A stretch of 64,000 nucleotides of DNA, taken from contig NZ_JAANOZ010000002.1 in NCBI RefSeq assembly GCF_011320115.1, forward strand, positions 124,001 through 188,000, written 5' to 3'. Positions 37,548 through 45,914 of this stretch are shown here, one piece after another (position 1 is the first letter of the stretch; each line of letters starts with the position of its first letter). Under the pieces are notes generated by a model that was not told the DNA's origin, did not search any database, and saw only the letters and a list, made by a program, of their open reading frames with translations. Made by a program: the position numbers and the translations under genes. This DNA is from Croceibacterium segetis (GTDB taxonomy: Bacteria; Pseudomonadota; Alphaproteobacteria; Sphingomonadales; Sphingomonadaceae).

Positions 37548-38627
37548 GTGCGAGCGTTTCTATCCGGAATTCGCGAAGGGATTGCCATCGACTGGCCGAT
37601 TCTGGCCGGCGCCGGCGGCGTATGGTCCGCTCTCGTCCTGATGCTCGCCGCAAAAGGCGTCGACGGACTGCAAGTGTCGTCATACGCCGCCAACCTGCTG
37701 CTTTACCTGCTTGGGCTTGCGCTGATGGCGCTGTGGGTCGTCGGCACAATGCTCTATCGCGTCCGGCCCGACAGCCCGATCCGCTTCATCGCCTCGCTGG
37801 TGGCAAGCGGCGGGTGGGCACGCCGCTTTGCTCGCGGGTTGCCGATGCTGACGGCGCTGATCGTCTTCATGCCTGCATTCTCCGCGCTCAAGAGCGCGAT
37901 CGCACGCTTTACGTCGTATTCCTGGGATCCAACGTGGATCGCGCTCGACAGGGTCATCCATGGAACCGACGCGTGGCGGCTCCTGCAACCGTTGCTCGGC
38001 TATCCGATCGTCACATCTTTGCTGTCGGTGGCTTATGTCTTGTGGTTCTTCCTGATCTACTCGGGAAGCATCTACTTCTGCTTCCTGTCCCGCGACGCCG
38101 AGCGGCGCGCGCGATATTTCATCAGCTACTTCGCCACCTGGACGGTCTGCGGCGTGTGCCTGGCGATCGCGTTCGCCTCGGTCGGCCCGTGCTTCGTCGG
38201 CCCGCTGATGGGCATACACACCTTCGACGCCCAGATGGCTTACCTCAATGCGGCGAATGAGCATTACCCTGTCCTGATCCTGAAAGCGGAAAGCTTCATT
38301 CTCAACGCCCAGATCCATGCCGATCACGGTCTCGGCGCCGGGATTTCGGCGATGCCATCGATGCATGTCGCAATGGCGCTGCTGTTCGCGCTCGCCATCG
38401 CGCCCGTGTCGAAGCTTGCGAGAATCGGCGGCTTTGCCTTTTTTGCGACGATCCAAGTCGCCACGGTGCACCTCGCCGCGCATTATGCGGTCGACGGCTA
38501 TATGGCGGCCATCGCCACTCTGTCGCTGTGGATGTTGGCCAAGCCGCTGGCGCGATGGGTGACGGGAGGTTCGCGATTTGGCGCGATGGCCGCTGGTCCG
38601 GCGAGCGCGGAGCCCGCTGCCGCGTAG
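37548..38627 (+). CDS. PAP2 superfamily integral membrane protein
   Basis: Membrane protein of 359 residues with seven or more helices, of the PAP2 (phosphatidic acid phosphatase type 2) class. The phosphatase signature is in the second half: ISAMPSMHVAMALLFAL and VHLAAHYAVDGYMA, giving the two histidines; the first Lys/Arg motif is not obvious. Similar proteins act on lipid phosphates or transfer inositol phosphate. The start is GTG at 37548 with AGGGGA nine bases upstream; an upstream open frame from 37353 is not coding. Confidence 0.85.
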   Translation: MRAFLSGIREGIAIDWPILAGAGGVWSALVLMLAAKGVDGLQVSSYAANLLLYLLGLALMALWVVGTMLYRVRPDSPIRFIASLVASGGWARRFARGLPMLTALIVFMPAFSALKSAIARFTSYSWDPTWIALDRVIHGTDAWRLLQPLLGYPIVTSLLSVAYVLWFFLIYSGSIYFCFLSRDAERRARYFISYFATWTVCGVCLAIAFASVGPCFVGPLMGIHTFDAQMAYLNAANEHYPVLILKAESFILNAQIHADHGLGAGISAMPSMHVAMALLFALAIAPVSKLARIGGFAFFATIQVATVHLAAHYAVDGYMAAIATLSLWMLAKPLARWVTGGSRFGAMAAGPASAEPAAA

Positions 38628-38644
38628 GCATCCATGTCGTGTAA

Positions 38645-38721
38645 TGGCGCGCCCGGAAGGATTCGAACCTCCGGCCCCCAGATTCGTAGTCTGGTGCTCT
38701 ATCCAGCTGAGCTACGGGCGC
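38645..38721 (-). tRNA. tRNA-Arg (anticodon ACG)
   Basis: A 77-base cloverleaf with encoded CCA on the minus strand. Acceptor GCGCCCG with CGGGCGC, anticodon ACG in the loop CTACGAA, T arm with GGTTCGAATCC. Its first base is also the last base of the mutT stop codon. Confidence 0.97.
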
Positions 38722-39161
38722 TAGGAGGGCGCCACATAGGGGGACGTCCGGAGCTTGGCAATCCCTTCGAGCAGCGTCCGGTCGATATCCGCCAGCGGCA
38801 GCGCGGCGGCTTCATCCGGCATGAACCACCCCCACGCCTGGCCTTCACGCGATTGCGGCTCGCCGCTCCATTCGGGGCAATCGTAAAGAACCAGAACAAT
38901 CGCCGGTCCGTTTCGTCCCCCGCTTGTATCGGCAAAGCCCGCTGGAATCATTGCGCCTTCGTAAAGCGTCAATCCAAGCTCCTCGGCAATTTCGCGGCGT
39001 AGCGCAAAGCGCGGATTTTCGTCGCTTTCCACCTTTCCTCCGGGGAATTCCCATTGCCCCGCGTGCGGCTTGCCCGGGAGTGCCTGTTGCAACAGCAGCC
39101 GTGCGCGCCGGTCACGTATGAGCCCGGCAACCACCAGCAATCGTGTCGGATTCCTTTCCAA
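38721..39161 (-). CDS. MutT-type NUDIX hydrolase
   Basis: (Deoxy)nucleoside triphosphate pyrophosphohydrolase that removes oxidised nucleotides such as 8-oxo-dGTP. The 146 residues contain a complete Nudix box, GGKVESDENPRFALRREIAEELGL, after GQWEFP, and end GIAKLRTSPYVAP. Its TAG stop shares one base with the 5' end of the tRNA-Arg gene on the same strand, so mRNA and tRNA are probably one transcript and RNase P processing cuts within the stop codon. Confidence 0.93.
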   Translation of the reverse strand: MERNPTRLLVVAGLIRDRRARLLLQQALPGKPHAGQWEFPGGKVESDENPRFALRREIAEELGLTLYEGAMIPAGFADTSGGRNGPAIVLVLYDCPEWSGEPQSREGQAWGWFMPDEAAALPLADIDRTLLEGIAKLRTSPYVAPS

Positions 39162-39242
39162 GCCGTCCCCGCCTTTGAACGATTTCTTAACGCTGCGCTG
39201 TCAGATCGGTTCACTGGCACCAAGATCGGGGGATCGGAAGCC

Positions 39243-39431
39243 ATGAAATTGATGATGATCTTTCGAGAATTGGCGGCCGATGTTCGCGGCGCAACCGCGA
39301 TTGAATACGGGCTCATCCTGGCGCTGGTGTTCCTCGCCATAATTGGAGCCGTTCAGGTATTCGGCCTCGAAGTCACCCAAATGATGAACCGCGTTTCGAG
39401 CACCTCGGTGACGGCGATGGCTGGCGCCTGA
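39243..39431 (+). CDS. Flp-family type IVb pilin (first of two)
   Basis: A 62-residue prepilin. A short basic leader (MKLMMIFRELAADVRG) is followed by the TadV/CpaA cleavage region G-ATAIEYGLI and one hydrophobic helix (LALVFLAIIGAVQVFGL). Flp pilins build thin fibres for surface attachment. The tad/cpa assembly genes are not in this window. Confidence 0.92.
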   Translation: MKLMMIFRELAADVRGATAIEYGLILALVFLAIIGAVQVFGLEVTQMMNRVSSTSVTAMAGA

Positions 39432-39566
39432 GCCTTCGACTACGGGGAAACCCAAGCCAGGCGAGTTAGGGAATTTTCAACACATCCGTTCTAGTCCCGT
39501 AATAGCTTGATCCGACGAAGACAGGGGGTCGAGCCGGGTACCGAAGATGAAACCAGGAGACTGACC

Positions 39567-39746
39567 ATGAAGTTTTTCAAAAACCTGCTTCGTGACGAAG
39601 CTGGCGCCACCGCCATCGAATACGGCCTGATTGCCGCCCTGATCGCCGTTGCCGCGATCACCGCCATGCAGGGTCTGGGCACTCAGCTCTCGACGACCTT
39701 CAGCACGGTCTCGGGCCAGCTGTCGAGCGCCAACGCCGCAGCCTAA
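39567..39746 (+). CDS. Flp-family type IVb pilin (second of two)
   Basis: A 59-residue prepilin with leader MKFFKNLLRDEAG, processing site G-ATAIEYGLI and helix (AALIAVAAITAMQGL). It has CAGGAGA as a good ribosome site and is followed by a strong terminator, so it may be highly expressed. It is the more typical of the two copies; an open 135-base gap separates them. Confidence 0.94.
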   Translation: MKFFKNLLRDEAGATAIEYGLIAALIAVAAITAMQGLGTQLSTTFSTVSGQLSSANAAA

Positions 39747-39768
39747 GCTGCCGCAAAAGTTGCAAGGA

Positions 39769-39798
39769 GGGCGGCGAAGCAATTCGCCGCCCTTTTTC
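39769..39798 (+). terminator. Terminator of the pilin genes
   Basis: GGGCGGCGAA with TTCGCCGCCC around a GCAA loop, followed by TTTTTCTTT. A textbook rho-independent terminator 22 bases past the second pilin stop. Confidence 0.93.
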
Positions 39799-39839
39799 TT
39801 TGTTCGCTCGGCTAACCTGTTCCGATCGTTCGAAACCTT

Positions 39840-40814
39840 CTACGTGCGACGCTTTCCTCTCGTGCGCCGCCGATCGCCGACCCCAAGGAAGTGATCCTCG
39901 CGCAAGCGCCGCAGCTGCTTGGCCGTCTTGCCGGACAGTGAATCCAGCTCGTCGGCCAAGGCATCGCCTAGCGCCCTGGCCGCGGCAGCCGGATCGCGAT
40001 GGGCCCCGCCGACGGGTTCCTTGACGATACGGTCGATCACCCCGAGCTCCGCAAGATCCTGCGCGGTGACCTTCATCGCCTCGGCCGCTTGCGGGGCCTT
40101 CTCGGCCGTACGCCAGAGAATCGAGGCACAGCCTTCTGGCGAAATCACCGAATAGATCGCGTGCTCGAGCATCAGCACGCGTTCAGCGCTCGCCAGCGCC
40201 ACCGCGCCGCCCGAGCCGCCCTCGCCGACGATCGTGGCGACCATTGGCGTCGGAAGGGCCAGGCAAGCTTCGGTCGATCGGGCAATTGCTTCGGCCTGGC
40301 CGCGCTCCTCCGCCTCGACGCCGGGGAATGCGCCCGAGGTGTCGACCAGCGTCACCACCGGCAGGCCAAAACGCCCGGCCATTTCCATCAACCGGATCGC
40401 CTTGCGATAGCCCTCCGGCTTGCCCATCCCGAAGTTGTGCTTGATGCGGCTTTGCGTGTCGTTGCCCTTCTCGTGTCCGATCAGCATGATCTTGCGTCCG
40501 CGGAAGGTAGCGAATCCGCCGAGAATCGCTTCATCCTCGCCGAACAGCCGGTCACCCCCGAGCGGCACGAACTCGTCGAACATCAACTCGACATAGTCGG
40601 TGAAGTGCGGCCGCATCGGGTGGCGCGCGACTTGGGTCTTCTGCCACGGGGTGAGCGCGGCGTAAGTGCTGGCGAGAAGATCGGCGCTCTTGGCTTCGAG
40701 TCGCTTGAGCTCGGCGGAAATGTCGACTTCGCCGCCACCCGAAGCCGCCTTGAGTTCGGCGATGCGCGCTTCGAGCGCCGCGACCGGCTTCTCGAATTCG
40801 AGATAGGAAATCAT
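39840..40814 (-). CDS. accA: Acetyl-CoA carboxylase carboxyltransferase subunit alpha
   Basis: Half of the carboxyltransferase that forms malonyl-CoA for fatty-acid synthesis, in complex with AccD. The 324 residues show SYLEFEKPVAALEARIAEL at the N-terminus, DRLFGEDEAILGGFATFRGRKIMLIGHEKG, the oxyanion-type GGSGGAVAL and the block YSVISPEGCASILWRTAEKAPQAAEAMK. It is transcribed toward the pilin terminator and lies after xerD on the same strand. Confidence 0.97.
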   Translation of the reverse strand: MISYLEFEKPVAALEARIAELKAASGGGEVDISAELKRLEAKSADLLASTYAALTPWQKTQVARHPMRPHFTDYVELMFDEFVPLGGDRLFGEDEAILGGFATFRGRKIMLIGHEKGNDTQSRIKHNFGMGKPEGYRKAIRLMEMAGRFGLPVVTLVDTSGAFPGVEAEERGQAEAIARSTEACLALPTPMVATIVGEGGSGGAVALASAERVLMLEHAIYSVISPEGCASILWRTAEKAPQAAEAMKVTAQDLAELGVIDRIVKEPVGGAHRDPAAAARALGDALADELDSLSGKTAKQLRRLREDHFLGVGDRRRTRGKRRT

Positions 40815-40823
40815 CGCGCGGCG

Positions 40824-41672
40824 CTAGTCCGACCGACGCCGTTCGGCAAGGGGATGGCGCTCGTTGACAAGCGCGACCAGTCGCGCCGCGTCGACGTGCG
40901 TGTAAATTTGCGTGGTGGCGATGTCGGCGTGACCGAGCAGCGTCTGCAGCACGCGCAAGTCGGCGCCGCCTTCGAGCAGGTGCGTGGCGAAAGCGTGGCG
41001 CAATACGTGCGGGCTGAGTTTCGCCGGATCGAGCCCGGCGCGCGCGGCGAGTTCCTTCAGGAGCTGGAACAGGCGTACGCGGCTAAGATACTTGTCGCGC
41101 GACGGGAACAGGAACTTGCCGCCCGCGGGCCGAAGCTCGAGCCAACGCGAGAGCGCCTGCCGCGCCCGGCCCGAAACCGGGACCATGCGCTGCTGCCCGC
41201 CCTTGCCGGTGATCGTCAGGAAAGGCGCATCACGCGGCACGGCGGAGAGGGGGAGCGAAACAAGCTCGGTGGCCCGCAAGCCCGAGCCGTAGAGCAGCTC
41301 GAGCAGCGCCAGCAGCCGCAGCGCCGAGGGGCGCTCGCTATCCGCCTCGAGCTCGGCGCGGGCGAACAGCGCTTCGACATCCGCGTGCGAGAGGATCTTC
41401 GGCAATGGACGCCGGGTCGCCGGCCGCGGCAACGCCGACGAAGGGTCGTCCTGCCGTTGTCCCTCGTCGAGCAAAAAACCGTAGAACTGCCGCAAGGCGG
41501 ATGCCTTCCGTGCAACGGTCGAGGGCGCGAGGTCCGCCCAACGGTTGCCCAGCCTCGCCAGGCTTTCCCGGCTTGCCGTCGCCAGCTCTCCAAGCGTCTC
41601 CTCGGCGCCTTCCAGGTCGCGCCGGTAAGCCATCAACGTATTCGCTGCAGCGCCTCGCTCGGCGGCAAGCAT
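40824..41672 (-). CDS. xerD: Tyrosine recombinase (XerC/XerD type)
   Basis: Resolves chromosome dimers at dif with its partner. The 282 residues contain the catalytic Arg in LYGSGLRATEL, Lys in TITGKGGQQRMVPV, the HxxR pair in SPHVLRHAFATHLLEGG, the second His in LLGHADIATTQIYTHV with the Tyr nucleophile. The N-terminal domain seems shortened: homology (AVDAFLAMLAAERGAA) continues about 10 residues before this ATG, but no ATG, GTG or TTG exists in that stretch. It may start at an unusual codon or there is a small local change. Role as XerD or XerC is not certain. Confidence 0.88.
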   Translation of the reverse strand: MLAAERGAAANTLMAYRRDLEGAEETLGELATASRESLARLGNRWADLAPSTVARKASALRQFYGFLLDEGQRQDDPSSALPRPATRRPLPKILSHADVEALFARAELEADSERPSALRLLALLELLYGSGLRATELVSLPLSAVPRDAPFLTITGKGGQQRMVPVSGRARQALSRWLELRPAGGKFLFPSRDKYLSRVRLFQLLKELAARAGLDPAKLSPHVLRHAFATHLLEGGADLRVLQTLLGHADIATTQIYTHVDAARLVALVNERHPLAERRRSD

Positions 41673-41706
41673 GGCGAGGAAGGCGTCGACCGCCGCGCTG
41701 ATCGGA

Positions 41707-43509
41707 TCAGCCCCGCGCCACCGCTTCGGCGGCGATCATGCGAGCCTCGGCGTTGAGCCCGGCCTGATCGAGCGCACGAACGATATGGAACAGATGCCGC
41801 GCGGTCATCTTATCCCATCCGCTGCCCTGCATGCCGAGCCCGGCGAGGAGCGAGACGAGCGCGGGGTTGCGATACTGACCGGCGAGGTCGATCGCCTGAG
41901 TCCACTTCGTCTGCCCGTTGAAGTTGATGCCGAGCCGCCCCGCGAGGCCGTTCAGGTCTCCTCGGTCGAGCCGTCCCAGGCCGGCGAGCCCGGCCAGCAG
42001 GAAGCGCGACTTGCGTTGTTCCGGGCTGTTGTCGTCGCCGATGAAGCTCTCGACCGCGCTACCAGGCACCGCGCCCTGCCGCTGCGGCTGTGCAACAGCC
42101 AACAGCGCCCAAGCGAGGCTGCCTTCGTCGACTACCCGGCTCCAGGGCACCGCATTGCGGTCGAGCCCGGCGGCGAGCATCGAGGCGATGATCGACGCGG
42201 CATCGTTCGCCAGCTTCTTGTCGACCGGAAGCCGCGCGGCGGCATAAGCGGTAAGCACCTGGCGCCCATAGTCGGGCGTTCCGCCCCACAGCGACTGCAT
42301 CGCGGAGAGGCGGGCCTGCGGATCGTTGGCGACATAGGCTTCCCGAAGTTGCCCGGCCTGGTCCTTGTCGTCGTCGGCGACGTCCGTATCGGCCCACAGC
42401 TGCGAGTAGAGGTCGACCATGGCCGCCGAAGACAGCACGCCGTCGCGCGCGGCGCGGTCGGCCGCGGCGGCGCGTCGGGCGAGCGGCGCCGCGGGATAGA
42501 ACACGTCGCTGCGGAACAGCACCGACCCAGGGTCGCCGTGCAGACGGTCGGGTATCTCGATGCCGAGCGCTCGGGTCAGCGCGAGCCGCCACGGGGTCAT
42601 TTCGTTGACGTCGTTCCACTCGATTGTCACCGCCTGCCGGCCCTCGCCCGCGGCACCGGCGAAGCGCTGCGCGAGCAAGACGTCGATCCGGGGGGCGATA
42701 CCGCGCGACAGGGCGCGGTCGAGCTCCTGCTCGGCGCGCCGCGATTCGCCGCCGAACGCCGCGCAGATCGATCGCGTCATCTGCCATTCGGGCGTGGCGA
42801 GCAGGTCGCCCTTCAATTGCGCGACTGGGCAGATGCCGACGATATCGCCGGTCTGGAGATAAGCGTCGAACGCCGCCGCCGCGAGCGCCGGATCGTAGTT
42901 CGCCGAATCGACGTCCTGCACCAGCGCGCGCGCCGCGGCGCCTTCGCCGATCCGATCGAGCACCTGAGCGCGCAGCGCGGCGAACCGCACGGGGTCCATC
43001 CCCTGCGGCGCGTCCAGCCGGCTGGCGAGGGCGCGGCGCAGCAGAATGTGTCCCCAGCGCGAGACGAGCGGTCCCTTGGTGCCGGCGAGCGCGGCGTAGA
43101 TCAGCGATGCGGGCTGCCCGGCCAGAGCGCGGCTCGGGAAGCCGCCTTCGGCAAGACCGATCACGCCGACCTTTTCCAGCGAGCGCTGGGCCCCGGGCGG
43201 GATGTCGTACTTCGGCTTGAGCCCGAACAGCTCGTCGAGCTGGTCCGGGTCCATTTTCTCGAGAACTTCGACCGGCGGCAGATTGGCCGGCAACGCGGCC
43301 TCGGGGCTTCCCGGTGCCGCGGGCGCACCCGGCAACGGCTGCGCGGACGGCCCGGGCGCGGCCGACGACGCGGGCGCGGCGGTGGCGCGCGGTGTCGGCG
43401 TCGGCGTCGGATTGTCGAACCCCGGCGGGAGCAACGATTCGGGCGCCGCCAGCGCCAGCGTCGAGCTGACCGCCAGCACGGTCCCGGCCAGCCACCATTG
43501 GCGCTTCAC
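41707..43509 (-). CDS. Unknown exported helical-repeat protein
   Basis: No family named. The protein of 600 residues starts at GTG (43509), overlapping the small gene before it as GTGA, with a signal peptide (VKRQWWLAGTVLAVSSTLALAA). Then a low-complexity Pro/Thr/Ala linker (about 28-75), and about 500 residues of Ala/Leu-rich helices with TPR-like spacing (for example FAALRAQVLDRIGEGAAARALV and EQELDRALSRGIAPRIDVLLAQRFAG). It may be a periplasmic or envelope helical scaffold. It stands just upstream of xerD. Confidence 0.6.
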   Translation of the reverse strand: MKRQWWLAGTVLAVSSTLALAAPESLLPPGFDNPTPTPTPRATAAPASSAAPGPSAQPLPGAPAAPGSPEAALPANLPPVEVLEKMDPDQLDELFGLKPKYDIPPGAQRSLEKVGVIGLAEGGFPSRALAGQPASLIYAALAGTKGPLVSRWGHILLRRALASRLDAPQGMDPVRFAALRAQVLDRIGEGAAARALVQDVDSANYDPALAAAAFDAYLQTGDIVGICPVAQLKGDLLATPEWQMTRSICAAFGGESRRAEQELDRALSRGIAPRIDVLLAQRFAGAAGEGRQAVTIEWNDVNEMTPWRLALTRALGIEIPDRLHGDPGSVLFRSDVFYPAAPLARRAAAADRAARDGVLSSAAMVDLYSQLWADTDVADDDKDQAGQLREAYVANDPQARLSAMQSLWGGTPDYGRQVLTAYAAARLPVDKKLANDAASIIASMLAAGLDRNAVPWSRVVDEGSLAWALLAVAQPQRQGAVPGSAVESFIGDDNSPEQRKSRFLLAGLAGLGRLDRGDLNGLAGRLGINFNGQTKWTQAIDLAGQYRNPALVSLLAGLGMQGSGWDKMTARHLFHIVRALDQAGLNAEARMIAAEAVARG

Positions 43510-43640
43510 CGGGCGCCCTCCGGCAGCGGCACCGGCTGCTCGATCATCCGCTGCTGCTCGCGCCCGCCGTCGATCCACGCGAAGGCGAGCACGGCCACGA
43601 TCAAAACGGCGAGTACGGTCAAGATCCGTTTGCGTCCCAT
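43506..43640 (-). CDS. Small single-helix membrane protein
   Basis: A 44-residue frame, MGRKRILTVLAVLIVAVLAF at the start, with a basic N-terminus, one membrane helix (about 5-21) and a polar tail. AAGGAT lies nine bases before the ATG. Its stop overlaps the GTG of the 600-residue exported protein (GTGA), so the pair is probably translated together. Not recognised. Confidence 0.55.
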   Translation of the reverse strand: MGRKRILTVLAVLIVAVLAFAWIDGGREQQRMIEQPVPLPEGAR

Positions 43641-43688
43641 CCGGCAATCCTTGCGCGGTCGCGTAGCCCAACTATAGCGCTGGCGGCA

Positions 43689-44258
43689 ATGACCATCGAT
43701 GCACCGAGCCTGAGCGACGCCGAAATTCGGCGGCTGGTCGAGCGGCTCGACCGGCCGATCGTGCTGGTCGGAATGATGGGCGTCGGCAAGAGCACCGTCG
43801 GCCGCAAGCTGGCAGCATTGCTGCATCTCAACTTCTGCGACGCCGACGATGCGATCGAGGAGGCCGCGCAGATGACCGTGAGCGAGATCTTCGAACGCTT
43901 CGGCGAACCCTATTTCCGCGACGGCGAGCGGCGGGTGATCGCCCGGCTGATCGACGGCGGCCCAGCGGTTATCGCTACTGGCGGCGGCGCGTTCGTGCAG
44001 GACGACACGCGCGAGCTGATCCTCGAGCGCGGCGTCGCCGTGTGGCTCGACGCCGACGTCGACACGTTGCTCGACCGGGTCAGGCGCAAGGACACCCGGC
44101 CGCTGCTGCGCGATGGCGATCCGCGTGAGATCGTTACGCGCCTCAAGGCCGAGCGCGAATCGGCTTATGCCAAGGCGCCGATCCACGTCTCGAGCAGTGG
44201 CGGCCCGCATGGCGACACGGTGACCCGGATCGTGCAGGAGCTCGACAAATGGCTGTAA
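43689..44258 (+). CDS. aroK: Shikimate kinase
   Basis: Phosphorylates shikimate in the aromatic pathway. The 189 residues carry Walker A (GMMGVGKST), the DDAIEEAAQMTVSEIFERFGEPYFRDGER block with shikimate-binding Asp and Arg, IATGGGAFV, and the lid LRDGDPREI with Arg. Overlaps aroB by 10 bases, the usual aroKB pair. It is divergent from the small membrane gene with 48 bases between. Confidence 0.96.
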   Translation: MTIDAPSLSDAEIRRLVERLDRPIVLVGMMGVGKSTVGRKLAALLHLNFCDADDAIEEAAQMTVSEIFERFGEPYFRDGERRVIARLIDGGPAVIATGGGAFVQDDTRELILERGVAVWLDADVDTLLDRVRRKDTRPLLRDGDPREIVTRLKAERESAYAKAPIHVSSSGGPHGDTVTRIVQELDKWL

Positions 44259-45358
44259 TCCCCGTCGAACTCGCCGGGCGCTCCTATCAGGTGCGCGTCG
44301 GCAGCGGCTTGCTGGCGGACCTTCCGGCGCAAGCCGGCAAGCTGCTGCGCAAGGAGCGCGTGCCGATCGTCACCGACGCCAACGTCGCGCGGCACTGGCG
44401 CGAGCCGGTCGAAGCGGCATTGCTCGCCGCCGGCAAGGAACCGCGCTGGCTGGTGCTCGACCCCGGCGAAGGCGCGAAGAGCTGGCAGGGCCTGGCGCAC
44501 GTCACGGACTGGCTACTGGCCGAGGAAGTCGAGCGCGGCGACCACGTCATCGCACTCGGCGGCGGCGTGATCGGCGACCTGACCGGCTTTGCCGCGGCGA
44601 TCCTCAAGCGCGGCTGCGGTTTCATCCAGCTGCCGACGACCCTGCTCGCCCAGGTCGACAGCTCGGTCGGCGGCAAGACCGCGATCAACACCGGCGCCGG
44701 CAAGAACCTGATTGGCGCGTTCCACCAGCCCTCGCTCGTGCTCGCCGATCTCGACACCCTCACCACCTTGCCCCCACGCGAGATGCGCGCCGGATACGCC
44801 GAGGTGATCAAGTACGGCATTCTCGGCGATGCGGCGTTTTTCGAGTGGTGCGAGCGCAACGGTCCCGCGGTCCTCGCCGGCGATCGGACCGTGCAGGAGT
44901 ACGCCGTCACCGAGAGCGTCAAGGCCAAGGCGCGGATCGTCGCCGAGGACGAGCGCGAGACGACCGGCGCCCGCGCCCTGCTCAACCTCGGCCACACCTT
45001 CGGCCATGCCCTCGAGGCCGAGACCGGCTTTTCCGACCGCCTGCTGCACGGCGAGGCGGTGGCGCTGGGCATGGCGCTGGCGGCGCGCTACTCGGCGCGG
45101 CGCGGGTACATTTCCGACGAGCATGCCGAGCGGGTGACCGCCGCGCTCGACGCCGCCGGGCTGCCGAGCGAGATCGCCGCGCTCGGCATCGAAGCTGACG
45201 GCCGCAAGCTTGCCGGGCACATGCTGCACGACAAGAAGATGGACGCGGGCACGCTGCCGTTCGTGCTCCTCGCGGCGATCGGCCAGGCTTTCCTCGACAA
45301 GGAGGTTGCGCTCGACGACATTGCGACGTTCCTTGATGAGGAACTGCGTGCACATTGA
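44249..45358 (+). CDS. aroB: 3-dehydroquinate synthase
   Basis: Converts DAHP to 3-dehydroquinate, second step of the shikimate pathway, using NAD and a divalent metal. The 369 residues contain the NAD-binding GGGVIGDLTGFAAA, VDSSVGGKTAINTGAGKNLIGAF, the GYAEVIKYG metal-site block and LLNLGHTFGHALE with a metal His. The start overlaps aroK and gives translational coupling. Confidence 0.97.
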   Translation: MAVIPVELAGRSYQVRVGSGLLADLPAQAGKLLRKERVPIVTDANVARHWREPVEAALLAAGKEPRWLVLDPGEGAKSWQGLAHVTDWLLAEEVERGDHVIALGGGVIGDLTGFAAAILKRGCGFIQLPTTLLAQVDSSVGGKTAINTGAGKNLIGAFHQPSLVLADLDTLTTLPPREMRAGYAEVIKYGILGDAAFFEWCERNGPAVLAGDRTVQEYAVTESVKAKARIVAEDERETTGARALLNLGHTFGHALEAETGFSDRLLHGEAVALGMALAARYSARRGYISDEHAERVTAALDAAGLPSEIAALGIEADGRKLAGHMLHDKKMDAGTLPFVLLAAIGQAFLDKEVALDDIATFLDEELRAH

Positions 45359-45385
45359 AGATTGAGTGCCTTAAGGGGGCTTGGC

Positions 45386-45826
45386 GTGAAAAGATTGGTC
45401 GGGGCTATTTCCATTCCGCTCGTCGTTGCATTCGCAATGCCAGCGGCGGCGCAAACAGCAGGATTGCAAGCGGCTGACGAACAGGCGGTCGACGCGTTGA
45501 TCAGCCCCGTCATCGCAAGCCTGAAAGGAAACTCGACGGGCGCGGCGGTGGCCACATATCTGAAGACCAACAAATTGGGGGCCTTCGACGACGCCACAAT
45601 CAAGGCTTTGGCGGAAAAGGTCGACGAGGGCCTGGCCAAGTATGGGCCGGCTGTTCGTTGCGATCTGCTCAAGGAAGAAGAACGGGATCAACTGGTCGCC
45701 AAGCGAACCTACCTTTGCCAGCATCAGAAGGCGCTTACGCGCTGGACTTTCATCGCAGCAAAGCTGCCCGATGGTTGGGCGGCCTGGACATTCAGCTACG
45801 ACACCAAAATTGAAGAGCTGTTCTAA
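45386..45826 (+). CDS. Unknown secreted protein
   Basis: A 146-residue protein with signal peptide (VKRLVGAISIPLVVAFAMPAAAQ, cleavage expected after AQ or AAA). The mature part has two cysteines (VRCDLLKEEERDQLVAK and TYLCQHQKAL) that could form a disulfide. The start is GTG at 45386, after AAGGGGGC. No family recognised. It lies 27 bases after aroB on the same strand; its codon use is a little less GC-rich than the neighbours. Confidence 0.6.
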   Translation: MKRLVGAISIPLVVAFAMPAAAQTAGLQAADEQAVDALISPVIASLKGNSTGAAVATYLKTNKLGAFDDATIKALAEKVDEGLAKYGPAVRCDLLKEEERDQLVAKRTYLCQHQKALTRWTFIAAKLPDGWAAWTFSYDTKIEELF

Positions 45827-45914
45827 CTCGCTCTCACCCCACTGAGTTTAGGCGAGACTCCGCTTTCCTTGCGCGTTAATCGTTGCGCGGGAAACTAATG
45901 GAGAGGACCGCCGA

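Noticed and set aside
40824-41672. Tyrosine recombinase as an integrase of a mobile island
   Set aside because: It resembles XerC/XerD, is surrounded by housekeeping genes, and none of the tRNA genes in the window shows a duplicated 3' end.
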